A stretch of 64,000 nt of DNA from Erythrobacter dokdonensis DSW-74 (GTDB lineage Bacteria > Pseudomonadota > Alphaproteobacteria > Sphingomonadales > Sphingomonadaceae): contig NZ_LZYB01000004.1 in the NCBI RefSeq assembly GCF_001677335.1, forward strand, positions 124,001 through 188,000. The letters run 5' to 3'. The notes under the pieces were generated by a model. The model saw only the letters and a list, made by a program, of their open reading frames with translations. It had not been told where the DNA came from and did no database searches. Positions 35,960 to 44,318 of the stretch are shown here, piece by piece. Made by a program: the position numbers and the translations under genes. Positions within the stretch are counted from its first letter, which is position 1, and the number at the start of each line of letters is the position of its first letter.

Positions 35960-36067
35960 AAAGCTCGGTCGCGCAGCGACCGCAAGGGCAACCGCCCGAC
36001 CGCAAGCGCCTGTAGCGAAGCGAAGGAACAGCGCCGAGGACGCACCCGCGGAGGCGGGTGCGAAAAA
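35960..36067 (+). repeat. Structured intergenic repeat, copy A
   Basis: Two perfect hairpins bound the element: 35966-35982 (CGGTCGC, loop GCA) and 36041-36062 (9-base arms CGCACCCGC/GCGGGTGCG, loop GGAG). Between them are blocks CCGACCGCAAGCGC and AACAGCGCCGAGGACG, shared with copy B at 40250. Copy A sits between the broken dehydrogenase and the stop of coq7. Confidence 0.75.
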
Positions 36068-36592
36068 CTAAAGGCGCTCGCTCACCTTGATGGCGATGCG
36101 GCAGCCCAGCCGGATCGCACCTGCCAGCAGCGGATAGGCCGGTGCGCGCTCGGCCCCGTTCGCCAACGCGGCATCGCGATGCTCGCGCTCGTCCTCGCGG
36201 AACGCCTCGATCATGTCGGCAAGTTCGGGATCGGCGCCGCTTTCGGCGAGCTTCTCCAGCTGTTCGGTATAGTGCTTGTCGATCTCTTCCTCGACCGCAG
36301 CGGTGCAGGCCATCGCAGCCTCGGGGCCGAGCAGCGCCGTGCCCGCGCCCAGCGCATAGCCTGCCGCCGACCAGAAAGGATGCAGCGCAGTAGGGCGCAC
36401 GCCGCGTTTGACCAGCAAGGCATCGAACTTGGCGCGATGCTCTTTCTCCTGTTCGGCCATGTGCCGGATTTCCGCCGAATGCGGGCCGCGGTCGCCCATT
36501 ACGGCGAGCTGGCCTTCGTAAATGCGGGTTGCGCCGAATTCGCCGGCCTGATCGACCCGGATCATGCGGTGGAGTTCATCGCGTTCCATCAT
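36068..36592 (-). CDS. coq7: Coq7-family demethoxyubiquinone hydroxylase
   Basis: A 174-residue di-iron carboxylate protein that hydroxylates 5-demethoxyubiquinone in ubiquinone synthesis. The ligand pattern is visible: the first Glu in VDQAGEFGATRIYEGQ, ExxH in EQEKEHRAKF, then Glu in AAVEEEIDKHY and ExxH in REDEREHRDAAL. Membrane-associated helices end the protein. Two adjacent ATG codons follow AAGGAG; the second gives better spacing. It lies 20 bases after dsbB on the same strand and is the last gene of the proA-to-coq7 run. Confidence 0.93.
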   Translation of the reverse strand: MMERDELHRMIRVDQAGEFGATRIYEGQLAVMGDRGPHSAEIRHMAEQEKEHRAKFDALLVKRGVRPTALHPFWSAAGYALGAGTALLGPEAAMACTAAVEEEIDKHYTEQLEKLAESGADPELADMIEAFREDEREHRDAALANGAERAPAYPLLAGAIRLGCRIAIKVSERL

Positions 36593-36612
36593 CGGCTCCT
36601 TTGCACCGTACC

Positions 36613-37065
36613 CTACTTCCTATACGCCGCGAGCGCCACAATGGCCGCACCCAGCGTACAGGAAATCAGGAAATTGAAGCCCGCCAGCGAGATGCCGAAC
36701 ATCGTCCAGGGCGCGACATCGCAGCGGATCAGGGGCGCAGCGGAGACGTCCATCACGTCGATCCCCGAAGGCAGGGCGGAGCAGCCGGTGATGCCCGGCC
36801 ACCAGCCATATTCGACCCCCGCATGAAAGCCCCCGATGAGGCCCGAGGTAATGATCGCGAGCCCCGCCAGCGCCACCCATACGCGCGCGGGCTTGAGGAA
36901 AAATGCCAGCGCACCAATGCCAAGCGCCGCGAAATGCGGATAGCGCTGCCACCAGCACATCTCGCACGGCGGCAGGCCGAAGCCGTATTGCGCGATATAG
37001 GCGCCGCCGAGCAGCGCACCAGGAACCAGCACGGCCAGCAGCCGCGCCTTGTTCAGACTGTCCAT
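36613..37065 (-). CDS. Disulfide bond formation protein DsbB
   Basis: A 150-residue, four-TM inner-membrane quinone reductase-like protein that would reoxidise a DsbA-type thiol oxidase and pass electrons to ubiquinone. The first redox pair is CxxC in PPCEMCWWQRYPH. The second pair in the periplasmic loop is Cys in GITGCSALP and LIRCDVAP. Spacing from the S41 peptidase stop is 10 bases, so co-transcription is likely. No dsbA is in the window. Adjacency to coq7 is suggestive, but the functional link is only via quinone. Confidence 0.9.
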   Translation of the reverse strand: MDSLNKARLLAVLVPGALLGGAYIAQYGFGLPPCEMCWWQRYPHFAALGIGALAFFLKPARVWVALAGLAIITSGLIGGFHAGVEYGWWPGITGCSALPSGIDVMDVSAAPLIRCDVAPWTMFGISLAGFNFLISCTLGAAIVALAAYRK

Positions 37066-37075
37066 GCCGAAGGCC

Positions 37076-38422
37076 TTAACGCTTGGCCGGGCGCAGCGCC
37101 ACCGTGCTCGCGGTGGTGCGGCGCAGGGTCTCCATCGCGTAGTGGAGCTGGAAATCCTCCACGCCCTGATCCTTCAGCTCATCAGCGGTGAGCTGGAACC
37201 GCGGATCGGCAATGCTGTCCGATTCCATCTCCTCGTCCTTGATGCCGATCTCGTTGATCAGGTGGCCGCGCAGGTCGCTCTCGCGGGTCTGGTACTTCTG
37301 GCGCAGTGCAAAATCGGGGTCGGAGATCTGCGGCACGGCGATGTCGGGCTTGATCCCGCCTTCCTGCACCGACTTGCCAGACGGCGTGAAATAGCGCGCC
37401 GTGGTCAGCTTGAGCGCGGCGTCAGGGCCGAGCGGCAGAAGCGATTGTACCGAGCCCTTCCCGAAGCTGCGCTCGCCCATCACCAGTGCGCGGCGGTGAT
37501 CCTGCAGCGCGCCCGCGACGATCTCGGAGGCGGAAGCCGAGCCGGCGTTGATCAGCACGATCACCGGCACGCCTTCGGCCATGTCGCCGCGATAATGCGT
37601 CTCGGCATCGTAGAGGATCGTCTCGCCACGCGCACGCCCGCGCTGGCTCACGATCCGCCCCTCGGTCAGGAAGAGATCGGCCAACGCAACCGATTCATCG
37701 AGGCTGCCTCCCGGATTGTTGCGCAGGTCGAGCACCAGCCCGTTGACCCGTCCGGCAGCTTCCTTGCGGATATCCTGCCAGGCGGAGAACACGTCCGCGC
37801 CGACATCGGCGGAAAACTCGTTGACGGTAATGACCCCGATATTGCCCGCGCCCAGTTCATGCGTCACCGGCTCCAGCTCGATTACGCCGCGCGTCACTTC
37901 GACTTCGAGTGGCTCGTCACGGCCGGGGCGGAAAATCGTCAGCCTGATCGAGGTGCCCGAAGGCCCGCGCATCTGCGCCACCGCATCATCGAGGCTGCCG
38001 CCATAGATCAGCGTGCCATCAAGATGCGTGATGAAATCGCCGGCCTTGATCCCGGCATTGTCTGCCGGGCTGCCGCGGAAGGGGGAAACAACCTTGACCG
38101 CCCCGTCCTCCATTACGACCGAGAGGCCCAGACCGGAATAATTGCCATCGATCATTGTCTCGAGTCGCTGCAGGTCGCCGCCGTCGAGATAGGCTGAATG
38201 CGGATCAAGCGCGGCCAGCATCCCGTCGATCGCGCCGCGGATCAGCACGTCATCCTCTACCGGCTCGACGTAGCTCGCCTTGACCCGTTGAAAAACCGCA
38301 AAAAGCTTGGCGAACTCGGGGCCGGCGCGGCCGTCGACCTGAGCCATGGTGGCGGTTGTGGCGGGGATCAGCGCCACCGCAGTGACAAGCGCGGCGCTGC
38401 GCATGAGAGCGGCGAATTTCAT
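37076..38422 (-). CDS. S41 family carboxyl-terminal processing peptidase (CtpA type)
   Basis: A 448-residue periplasmic serine protease. A signal peptide covers about residues 1-28. A PDZ domain lies near 85-165 (YSGLGLSVVMEDGAVKVVSP, GIKAGDFITHLDG). The S41 catalytic domain carries the Ser in NAGSASASEIVAGAL and the Lys in ERSFGKGSVQ, five turns later as usual. VLDLRNNPGGSLDESV is the family block. It would trim or degrade periplasmic proteins, possibly regulators of peptidoglycan hydrolases, given the EnvC-like gene just upstream. Length is normal. Confidence 0.95.
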   Translation of the reverse strand: MKFAALMRSAALVTAVALIPATTATMAQVDGRAGPEFAKLFAVFQRVKASYVEPVEDDVLIRGAIDGMLAALDPHSAYLDGGDLQRLETMIDGNYSGLGLSVVMEDGAVKVVSPFRGSPADNAGIKAGDFITHLDGTLIYGGSLDDAVAQMRGPSGTSIRLTIFRPGRDEPLEVEVTRGVIELEPVTHELGAGNIGVITVNEFSADVGADVFSAWQDIRKEAAGRVNGLVLDLRNNPGGSLDESVALADLFLTEGRIVSQRGRARGETILYDAETHYRGDMAEGVPVIVLINAGSASASEIVAGALQDHRRALVMGERSFGKGSVQSLLPLGPDAALKLTTARYFTPSGKSVQEGGIKPDIAVPQISDPDFALRQKYQTRESDLRGHLINEIGIKDEEMESDSIADPRFQLTADELKDQGVEDFQLHYAMETLRRTTASTVALRPAKR

Positions 38423-38544
38423 GAGACGTGCAAGGCTCCTTCGGCTTGCGAATGTATAGGGTTGCAGGCCTTAACGCCAGATGAGAGCGCACCCGTGCTC
38501 CGGCGCGGATTCAGACGCTGTGCGCAACCCCTGAAAGATCAGCC

Positions 38545-39777
38545 TTAATTCACAAATTGCAAGGGGTTGACCGGCTTTCCGTCGCGCCGCAGTTCGAAGC
38601 TTACCGGAGCCTCGCGCCCGCCTGCTACCCCGATCGGGCTCCCGCTGATGACGCTGTCGCCGACTTCGGCATCGATCCGGGCAAGGCCGGTGACGAGGCT
38701 GGCCCAGCCGCCCTCGTGCTCGATGATGACGATTCGCCCGAAGCCGCGATAGGGGCCGGCAAAAGCAACGCGGCCATCGCCGGGCGCCACCACCTGTGCG
38801 CCCGCGACCGGCGCCAGAACCAGTGCGCTGCTCGGCAAACCACTCTCACGCCGCGCACCAAAGCCGATCAGTGTGCGCCCGTCGACGGGCAGCTGAAACG
38901 ACACCCGCCTTGCCTCTGCCGCCTGCACCGGGAGCACTTCTTCGGGAGCGGCGGGCAACGCAACAGACAGATCGGCCGGTCGCAGCACCGGGCCTGGGAG
39001 CGCGGCCAACTCGCGCCGCAAGGTCGCGACATCGTCAAGCCGGGCGACCAGTGCATCCAGATCGCGCGTTTCCTCGGCCAGCGCTAGCGCCCGTTCGGCT
39101 TCGCGCTGGGCTGCGCCGCGCGCTTCGCGCATGGCGAGGCGCTGACGGTTCTCGAGCGCGGCGAGCGCGCTGCGGCGTTCGCGCAGGTCCGCTTCACCAG
39201 CGCGAAGTTGTGAAAGTGCACGAGCGGCATCGGCTTCGAGTGCGCGCCCCCTTTCGAGCTCGACCCGCAGATCCGCCGTGCGCGCCTGAATCTGCGGAAC
39301 GGCACTGTCGAGCACGGCACGGACATAGACCAGTTCCTTCAGCGAACCGGGCTGCAGGGCGGAGAGCGCCAGTGGACGACGCGAGGCGGTCTGGAGGGCG
39401 GCCGCAAGGCGCGCGGCAGGCTCCTGCTGCTCCGCCAGCCTGGCGGTGAGTGCGGCGCGTTCCGCCCGGACCAGCGAATAGTTTGCACGGGCCAGTTCGA
39501 TATCGGCCTCGGCCTGCTGGATGCGTGCGGCCAATGCTGCGGCCTCGGCAGCCGTTCGGGTGGCTGCTTCTGTCGCAGCCTCGGCTTCGCGGGTCAGCCG
39601 GGCGGCGCGGGCCTCGGCGGCGGCGCTCTCGCGCGCGGCGCGGGCCAGTTGGGCCTCGGCCTCCTCGGGCTCGACCAGCAGGACAGAAGGTGTCGCCCGC
39701 GTCTCCGGCAGAGCGAGGGCCAGCACGGCACAGGCGGCAAGCGTCGTCAGCAAGGCAAGCGGCACGCGGGGCGTCAT
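38545..39777 (-). CDS. EnvC-like murein hydrolase activator with degenerate LytM domain
   Basis: A 410-residue periplasmic protein: signal peptide, a long coiled coil (about residues 36-265, Ala/Glu/Arg-rich) and a C-terminal M23/LytM domain (about 295-408). The zinc-ligand pattern of active M23 enzymes is missing. The usual HxGxD is replaced by SGLPSSALVLAPV, and the HxH of LHFE reads VSFELRRDGKPVNP. E. coli EnvC is likewise catalytically dead and activates amidases during division, so an activator role is expected. It sits between rlmH and the S41 peptidase, as in many alphaproteobacteria. Confidence 0.88.
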   Translation of the reverse strand: MTPRVPLALLTTLAACAVLALALPETRATPSVLLVEPEEAEAQLARAARESAAAEARAARLTREAEAATEAATRTAAEAAALAARIQQAEADIELARANYSLVRAERAALTARLAEQQEPAARLAAALQTASRRPLALSALQPGSLKELVYVRAVLDSAVPQIQARTADLRVELERGRALEADAARALSQLRAGEADLRERRSALAALENRQRLAMREARGAAQREAERALALAEETRDLDALVARLDDVATLRRELAALPGPVLRPADLSVALPAAPEEVLPVQAAEARRVSFQLPVDGRTLIGFGARRESGLPSSALVLAPVAGAQVVAPGDGRVAFAGPYRGFGRIVIIEHEGGWASLVTGLARIDAEVGDSVISGSPIGVAGGREAPVSFELRRDGKPVNPLQFVN

Positions 39778-39798
39778 GGCGTCGGCTTTGCCCGATTT

Positions 39799-40221
39799 TC
39801 AGGCGCGATGATAGGGATGTCCAGAAAGGATCGTGGTGGCGCGGTAGAGCTGCTCCACCAGCATCGCGCGGGCCATCATGTGCGGCCATGTTGCAGGGCC
39901 AAAGGCGAGCAGCAGGTCGGCCTCGGCGCGCTCGGCATCCGAATGGCCGTCCGCCGCTCCGATCATGAAGCGGGTCTCGCGCACGCCCTCATCGCGCCAC
40001 TTGCCGATCAGGGCGGCGAAGGCCTGGGACGACATGGCCTTGCCGCGCTCGTCAAGCAGCACGGTGCGGCAGGGGGTGAGCGGTTCTGCGACCTTGCCCG
40101 CGCCAGTATCGGGCCATTCGGTCAGCTTCACCGGCCAGGTGAGACGCTTGGCATAGCGATCGACCAGCTCGCCCTCAGGCGACCGGCCAATCTTCCCGCG
40201 CGCGATGATGTGGAGAAGGAT
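39799..40221 (-). CDS. rlmH: 23S rRNA pseudouridine-1915 N3-methyltransferase RlmH, non-AUG start
   Basis: A 140-residue SPOUT methyltransferase that modifies pseudouridine 1915 of 23S rRNA. The body is intact (VLLDERGKAMSSQAFAAL, FMIGAADGHSDAERAEADLLLAFG, and the knot end LVEQLYRATTILSGHPYHR). The conserved N-terminus is also encoded (LLHIIARGKIG, then DRYAKRLTWPVKLTEWP), but the codon at the expected initiator is ATC (40219-40221), seven bases after GAGGG. An in-frame TGA at 40237-40239 blocks anything much longer. The nearest GTG (40131) would remove 30 conserved residues. So translation either starts at ATC or ATT, or the start has been mutated or misread. Confidence 0.82.
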   Translation of the reverse strand: MLLHIIARGKIGRSPEGELVDRYAKRLTWPVKLTEWPDTGAGKVAEPLTPCRTVLLDERGKAMSSQAFAALIGKWRDEGVRETRFMIGAADGHSDAERAEADLLLAFGPATWPHMMARAMLVEQLYRATTILSGHPYHRA

Positions 40222-40249
40222 AGAAATGCCCTCACGTCAGGGAGCCAGA

Positions 40250-40355
40250 ACGGGCTGCGGCGCAGCCCGCAAGCGCGACCGACCGACCGCAGGCGCTCAA
40301 GCCCGCAGGGCTTGAAACAGCGCCGAGGACGTGGCCGCGGAGGCGGGCACGCAAA
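40250..40355 (+). repeat. Structured intergenic repeat, copy B
   Basis: Three hairpins: 40251-40269 (CGGGCTGC, loop GGC), 40298-40314 (CAAGCCC, loop GCA) and 40330-40351 (9-base arms, one mismatch, loop GGAG). Blocks CCGACCGCAGGCGC and AACAGCGCCGAGGACG match copy A, in the same orientation. It fills the rsfS-rlmH gap, 17 bases past the rsfS stop and about 28 bases before the rlmH initiation region. Confidence 0.75.
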
Positions 40356-40367
40356 CAAGAAAATGCC

Positions 40368-40811
40368 TCAGACTCTGCCTGACGCCGCCGCATCGCTCCC
40401 CTCGAACGACCACATGCGTTCAAGGTTGTAGAAGCTGCGCACTTCAGGGCGGAACAGGTGCACCACCACGTCGCCTGCGTCGATCAGCACCCAGTCGGCC
40501 GCCGGCAAGCCTTCGACCCGCGCAGGGCCGTAGCCGGCTTCCTTGATCTTCTCCGCCAGCTTCTGCGCCATAGACGCCACCTGCCTGGTTGAGCGACCGC
40601 TGGCGATCACCATGTGATCGGCAATCGAGCTCTTCCCCGCGAGCGGGATCGAGACGATTTCCTGTGCCTGGTCATCGTCAAGCTGGGTCAGCACCAGCTG
40701 GTGCAGCGCGTCGCTTCCCATGTCAGCCTGCGCGATCGACTGCGCCAGCTTGGCGGCAGCCTGGACCGGGCCGGAAGGAAGGGATGCGAACAGGGCCTCG
40801 TTCATCGGCAA
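40368..40811 (-). CDS. rsfS: Ribosome silencing factor RsfS
   Basis: A 147-residue RsfS/Iojap protein that binds uL14 on the 50S subunit and blocks subunit joining in poor nutrition. Conserved segments are DDDQAQEIVSIPLAGKSSIA, DHMVIASGRSTRQVASMA, and the end region WVLIDAGDVVVHLFRPEVRSFYNLERMW. TTG at 40811 has GGAG eight bases upstream; the ATG two codons later has poorer spacing, so initiation may use either. It lies between nadD and rlmH, the conserved bacterial order. Confidence 0.95.
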   Translation of the reverse strand: MPMNEALFASLPSGPVQAAAKLAQSIAQADMGSDALHQLVLTQLDDDQAQEIVSIPLAGKSSIADHMVIASGRSTRQVASMAQKLAEKIKEAGYGPARVEGLPAADWVLIDAGDVVVHLFRPEVRSFYNLERMWSFEGSDAAASGRV

Positions 40812-40895
40812 TCGGGTATCTCCAGAGTTCAGGGCTCAGGCAGCGAACATGACGCGGACCGGCAAGCAAAGGAGCCGAAACGCGTTGCCTGCGCC

Positions 40896-41582
40896 TCATG
40901 CATCCTCCCCGGACCGGATTTTGCGGAATGTAAGCCGATCACGCACCGGCGCATTTCCATCCTGGCCGAGGATGTCCTCAGCCCACCCCGCATGAGCACG
41001 GCGAAGGGCCGTGGCCGAGCGGTGATCCGGATCGAAACGCAATAACACCAGGGCCGGTGCGCTCCATTGCCCCCGTTTCCGAAAACTGGCGGCAGACACA
41101 CGGTAGCGCCTGAGCCAGGCCATGGCGGGGCTCGCCACGGCATCAGCATCATAGCCGGGGCGAGCGATGACCGCAATCGGCATTGTCCGGGCGATCCGCC
41201 GCCAGTCCTTCCAGCGGTGGAATTCTGCGAGATTGTCGGCGCCCATCAGCCACACGAAGCGCCGCCCGGGATAACGGCGCTGCAACATCCGCAGGGTGTC
41301 GACCGTATAGCGGGTGCCTAGCTGCGCCTCGATCGCGGTCGGCACGATCGGCGCAAGGCGCGCCTGCAACCGTGCCGAAAGCAGCCTTGCCCGCAGAGGA
41401 GCCATGCCGGCTTCGGGCTTCAGCGGGTTGCCGGGAGAGACCAGCCACCAAAGCTCGTCCAGCCCCAGAGCGTCGATTGCGAACAGGCTGATCCGCCGGT
41501 GCCCGCCATGCGCCGGGTTGAAGCTGCCGCCGAGCAGCCCGGTCAGGACGGGGCGGGATCGCAAGCGCCGTTTTCCGCTCAC
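40896..41582 (-). CDS. nadD: Nicotinate-nucleotide adenylyltransferase NadD
   Basis: A 228-residue nucleotidyltransferase that joins ATP and nicotinate mononucleotide in NAD synthesis. Seen are the phosphate-binding GGSFNPAHGGHRRIS (HxGH motif), WWLVSPGNPLKP, WLMGADNLAEFHRWKDWRRI, and the C-terminal SATALRRAH in place of the ISSTxxR motif. The GTG start directly follows the proA stop with no gap. An Arg-rich N-terminal extension precedes the core. Confidence 0.94.
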   Translation of the reverse strand: MSGKRRLRSRPVLTGLLGGSFNPAHGGHRRISLFAIDALGLDELWWLVSPGNPLKPEAGMAPLRARLLSARLQARLAPIVPTAIEAQLGTRYTVDTLRMLQRRYPGRRFVWLMGADNLAEFHRWKDWRRIARTMPIAVIARPGYDADAVASPAMAWLRRYRVSAASFRKRGQWSAPALVLLRFDPDHRSATALRRAHAGWAEDILGQDGNAPVRDRLTFRKIRSGEDA

Positions 41583-42872
41583 TCAGGGCCGCGTCTGGCC
41601 CTGCCCGCGCACCTGCCACTTGTAAGTGGTGAGGCCTTCGAGCGCGACCGGCCCGCGGGCGTGCAGCCGTCCGGTAGCGATGCCGATTTCCGCGCCAAGG
41701 CCGAACTCGCCTCCGTCGGCGAACTGGGATGAGGCGTTGTGCATTACGATGGCGCTGTCGACCTGTGTCAGGAACCGCTCCGCCGCCACCTCGTCCGATG
41801 TCACGATGGCATCGGTATGACCCGAAGAATGGCGCGCGATATGTCCGAGCGCCGCCTCCAGCCCGTCCACCATCGCCACAGACAGCACGGCGTCGAGATA
41901 TTCGGTGTCCCAGTCATTGGCACTCGCCGGGATGACCCGGTCATCAAGCGCCCGGATGCGCTCGTCGCCACGCACTTCGCAGCCCTTGTCGATCAATGCC
42001 CCGACCAGTTCGGCCGCCCTTGCGTAATCCGCGTCGATCAGCAGCGTCTCCATGGCCCCGCAGATTCCGGTACGGCGCAGCTTGGCATTGAGCGCGATGG
42101 CCTCGGCCATGGCGGGCTCGGCGGCGGCATGGATATAGGTGTGATTGATGCCGTCGAGATGGGCCAGCACCGGCACGCGGGCGTCGGCCTGCACGCGCGC
42201 GACGAGGCTCTTGCCCCCGCGCGGCACGATCATGTCGATGAGACCCGCCGCAGCGAGCATCGCCCCCACCGCCGCGCGGTCCTGGGTCGGGATCAGCTGC
42301 ACGGCTTCAGCGGGCACGCCGCCTTCAACCAGCCCGCGGGTCAGCGCCGCGTGGATAGCGCGATTGGAATGAACCGCCTCGCTCCCCCCGCGCAGCAACG
42401 CCGCGTTTCCCGCCCGCACGCATAGCGCAGCGGCATCGGCGGTGACATTGGGGCGGCTTTCATAGACGATCCCGATCGTGCCGATGGGCACGCGGATACG
42501 CTGGAGTTTCAACCCGTTGGGCCGATCGGTAGTGTCGATCACCTGCCCCACGGGATCGGGCAGATCCGCCACCGCACGCACGGCAGCCGCAATGCCCGCC
42601 AACCGCGTCTCGTCGAGCGCCAACCGGTCAAGCATCGCCTTCGCCAATCCGCGCGCCTCGCCCGCAGCAAGGTCCTTTGCATTGGCTTCGAGAATGGCTG
42701 GAGACTCAGCTTCAAGCCGGTCTGCTGCGCGGTGAAGCGCGGCCGCGCGGGCCTCGCTGGACATGGCGGCCAGTCCGCGCTGCGCTGCGCGCGCCTGCCG
42801 GGCGAGCGCACCGACCAACGATTCGGGATCGGTAGTTACATCCTGGATTTGCTGGGTTGCTGTAGTGTTCAT
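41583..42872 (-). CDS. proA: Glutamate-5-semialdehyde dehydrogenase (gamma-glutamyl phosphate reductase)
   Basis: A 429-residue NADPH-dependent enzyme for the second step of proline synthesis from glutamate. Family blocks are IGTIGIVYESRPNVTADAAA, CVRAGNAALLRGGSEA, DMIVPRGGKSLV, PVLAHLDGINHTYIH, and the catalytic Cys in RRTGICGAMETLL. The end GLGAEIGIATGRLHARGPV is typical. The ATG was chosen by homology; the frame is open ten codons upstream. It is the first gene of the minus-strand run; proB is not in the window. Confidence 0.95.
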   Translation of the reverse strand: MNTTATQQIQDVTTDPESLVGALARQARAAQRGLAAMSSEARAAALHRAADRLEAESPAILEANAKDLAAGEARGLAKAMLDRLALDETRLAGIAAAVRAVADLPDPVGQVIDTTDRPNGLKLQRIRVPIGTIGIVYESRPNVTADAAALCVRAGNAALLRGGSEAVHSNRAIHAALTRGLVEGGVPAEAVQLIPTQDRAAVGAMLAAAGLIDMIVPRGGKSLVARVQADARVPVLAHLDGINHTYIHAAAEPAMAEAIALNAKLRRTGICGAMETLLIDADYARAAELVGALIDKGCEVRGDERIRALDDRVIPASANDWDTEYLDAVLSVAMVDGLEAALGHIARHSSGHTDAIVTSDEVAAERFLTQVDSAIVMHNASSQFADGGEFGLGAEIGIATGRLHARGPVALEGLTTYKWQVRGQGQTRP

Positions 42873-43139
42873 GGCGCGCGTCTTAGCAGGCGTGCCGTGC
42901 AATGTCAGGTGTGCCCCCCGTTACTCTTCGAAGCGGCTGGCACGAATCGGGAACGGGACGGCCGTCGATACGCAATATCCGACAAGATGGTGGCGATCCT
43001 GCGGAAGATGGCTCTGCGATGAACCATTCGCCGCGATTCCGCATCGGTTCACCCCTTGCCGGCCCGCGGTGATTCGACCCTCGGGATTTGCCCTGATAGC
43101 GCCCGTCGGTGGGGCATAGATAACAAAATCGGGGCCGCA

Positions 43140-44318
43140 GTGTCAGACAGTTTTTCCGCGCGCAAGTGGGCCGAGCAGCTACGCTCCTGGTTCCCGGACC
43201 GCGAATTCTTCATGCGCTCGCAAGGGCAGGTGCGCTTCATCAAGGTGTCGTCGAAGCTGCAGATGCGCGCTGCTGCCGCGGTGCTCGCCGTGGTGATGGT
43301 GTGGCTCGTCAGCCTCGCCGTCATGGCGTGGGGCCAGTACCGTGCCGAGGCCGACCTTGCCTCCTTCGCCCAGGAAAAGGCGCGGGTCGCCAAGGCCGAG
43401 GAACGGCTGGAGGCCTATGGCGGCAACCTCGACCGGGTGGTGGACGATCTCCAGCAACGCCAGGACTTCCTTGAGAACATGGCACGAATGCTGCCGGAAG
43501 ATATCGTTGCCGAAGGCAGCGCCACCGGCACCGTCACCGATTCCACCGCCGAGGCGGCCAAGACGGTCGAGAAGGTCGGCGCGCTGATCCCGCAGGCACG
43601 CGGCCTCGCGCAGATCGAGGCACGCCAGCTGGCCGTGGTGGAACGCCTGACCCGCTTCGCGGATGCCCGCGCCCGCCGCGCCGAGGCCGCGATTCGCAAG
43701 CTCAATCTCGATCCCCGCATGCTCAGCCGCAAGGCGCAGCAGGGCATGGGTGGTCCGTTCGAGGCGATTTCGCAGGCGGGCGAGCAGATCGATCCGCGCT
43801 TCGAACGCCTCGGCCTCAGCCTGGCCCGCATGGCAGTGCTTGAACGCGCGCTTGACGGCATACCGCAGGTCGTGCCGGCAACAGTCGAGAACATCACGTC
43901 GGGCTTCGGCTACCGCCGCGACCCGTTCAACGGCCGCGCGGCAATGCATTCGGGCATCGACTTCAAGGGCGCGGTCGGTTCACCGATCTTCGCCGCCGCC
44001 AAGGGCCGCGTTACCTTCGCCGGATGGAAAGGCGGCTATGGCAAGGCGGTGGAAGTAACCCATCCCAACGGTCTCGTGACCCGCTATGCCCACCTCTCGC
44101 GTATCGACGTGAAGCCCGGCCAGAAGGTCGCTGCCGGAGCGACACTGGGCGGGATGGGCAATACCGGCCGCTCGACCGGCCCGCACCTGCATTTCGAGGT
44201 TCGCCTCAATGATCGCGCGGTCAATCCGCGCCCCTTCCTGGAGACCGCACCCGATGTTCTCAAAGAAGCCCGCGGACGCCGACCGGTCCGCACCTCCGCC
44301 AGCGCGGCCGTCAAATAG
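43140..44318 (+). CDS. M23 family metallopeptidase, membrane anchored
   Basis: A 392-residue peptidoglycan endopeptidase-like protein: short cytoplasmic N-terminus, one TM helix (AAVLAVVMVWLVSLAVMAWG), a coiled coil (about residues 80-220), and an intact LytM/M23 domain. Zinc ligands are present in MHSGIDFKGAVG (HxGxD) and GPHLHFEVR (HxH), plus RYAHLSRIDVKPGQKV. The GTG at 43140 follows GGGG at good spacing; the frame is open 28 codons further up. Its end overlaps the bactofilin gene by 65 bases. Pairing of an M23 peptidase with a bactofilin is common and used for localised wall remodelling. Confidence 0.93.
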   Translation: MSDSFSARKWAEQLRSWFPDREFFMRSQGQVRFIKVSSKLQMRAAAAVLAVVMVWLVSLAVMAWGQYRAEADLASFAQEKARVAKAEERLEAYGGNLDRVVDDLQQRQDFLENMARMLPEDIVAEGSATGTVTDSTAEAAKTVEKVGALIPQARGLAQIEARQLAVVERLTRFADARARRAEAAIRKLNLDPRMLSRKAQQGMGGPFEAISQAGEQIDPRFERLGLSLARMAVLERALDGIPQVVPATVENITSGFGYRRDPFNGRAAMHSGIDFKGAVGSPIFAAAKGRVTFAGWKGGYGKAVEVTHPNGLVTRYAHLSRIDVKPGQKVAAGATLGGMGNTGRSTGPHLHFEVRLNDRAVNPRPFLETAPDVLKEARGRRPVRTSASAAVK

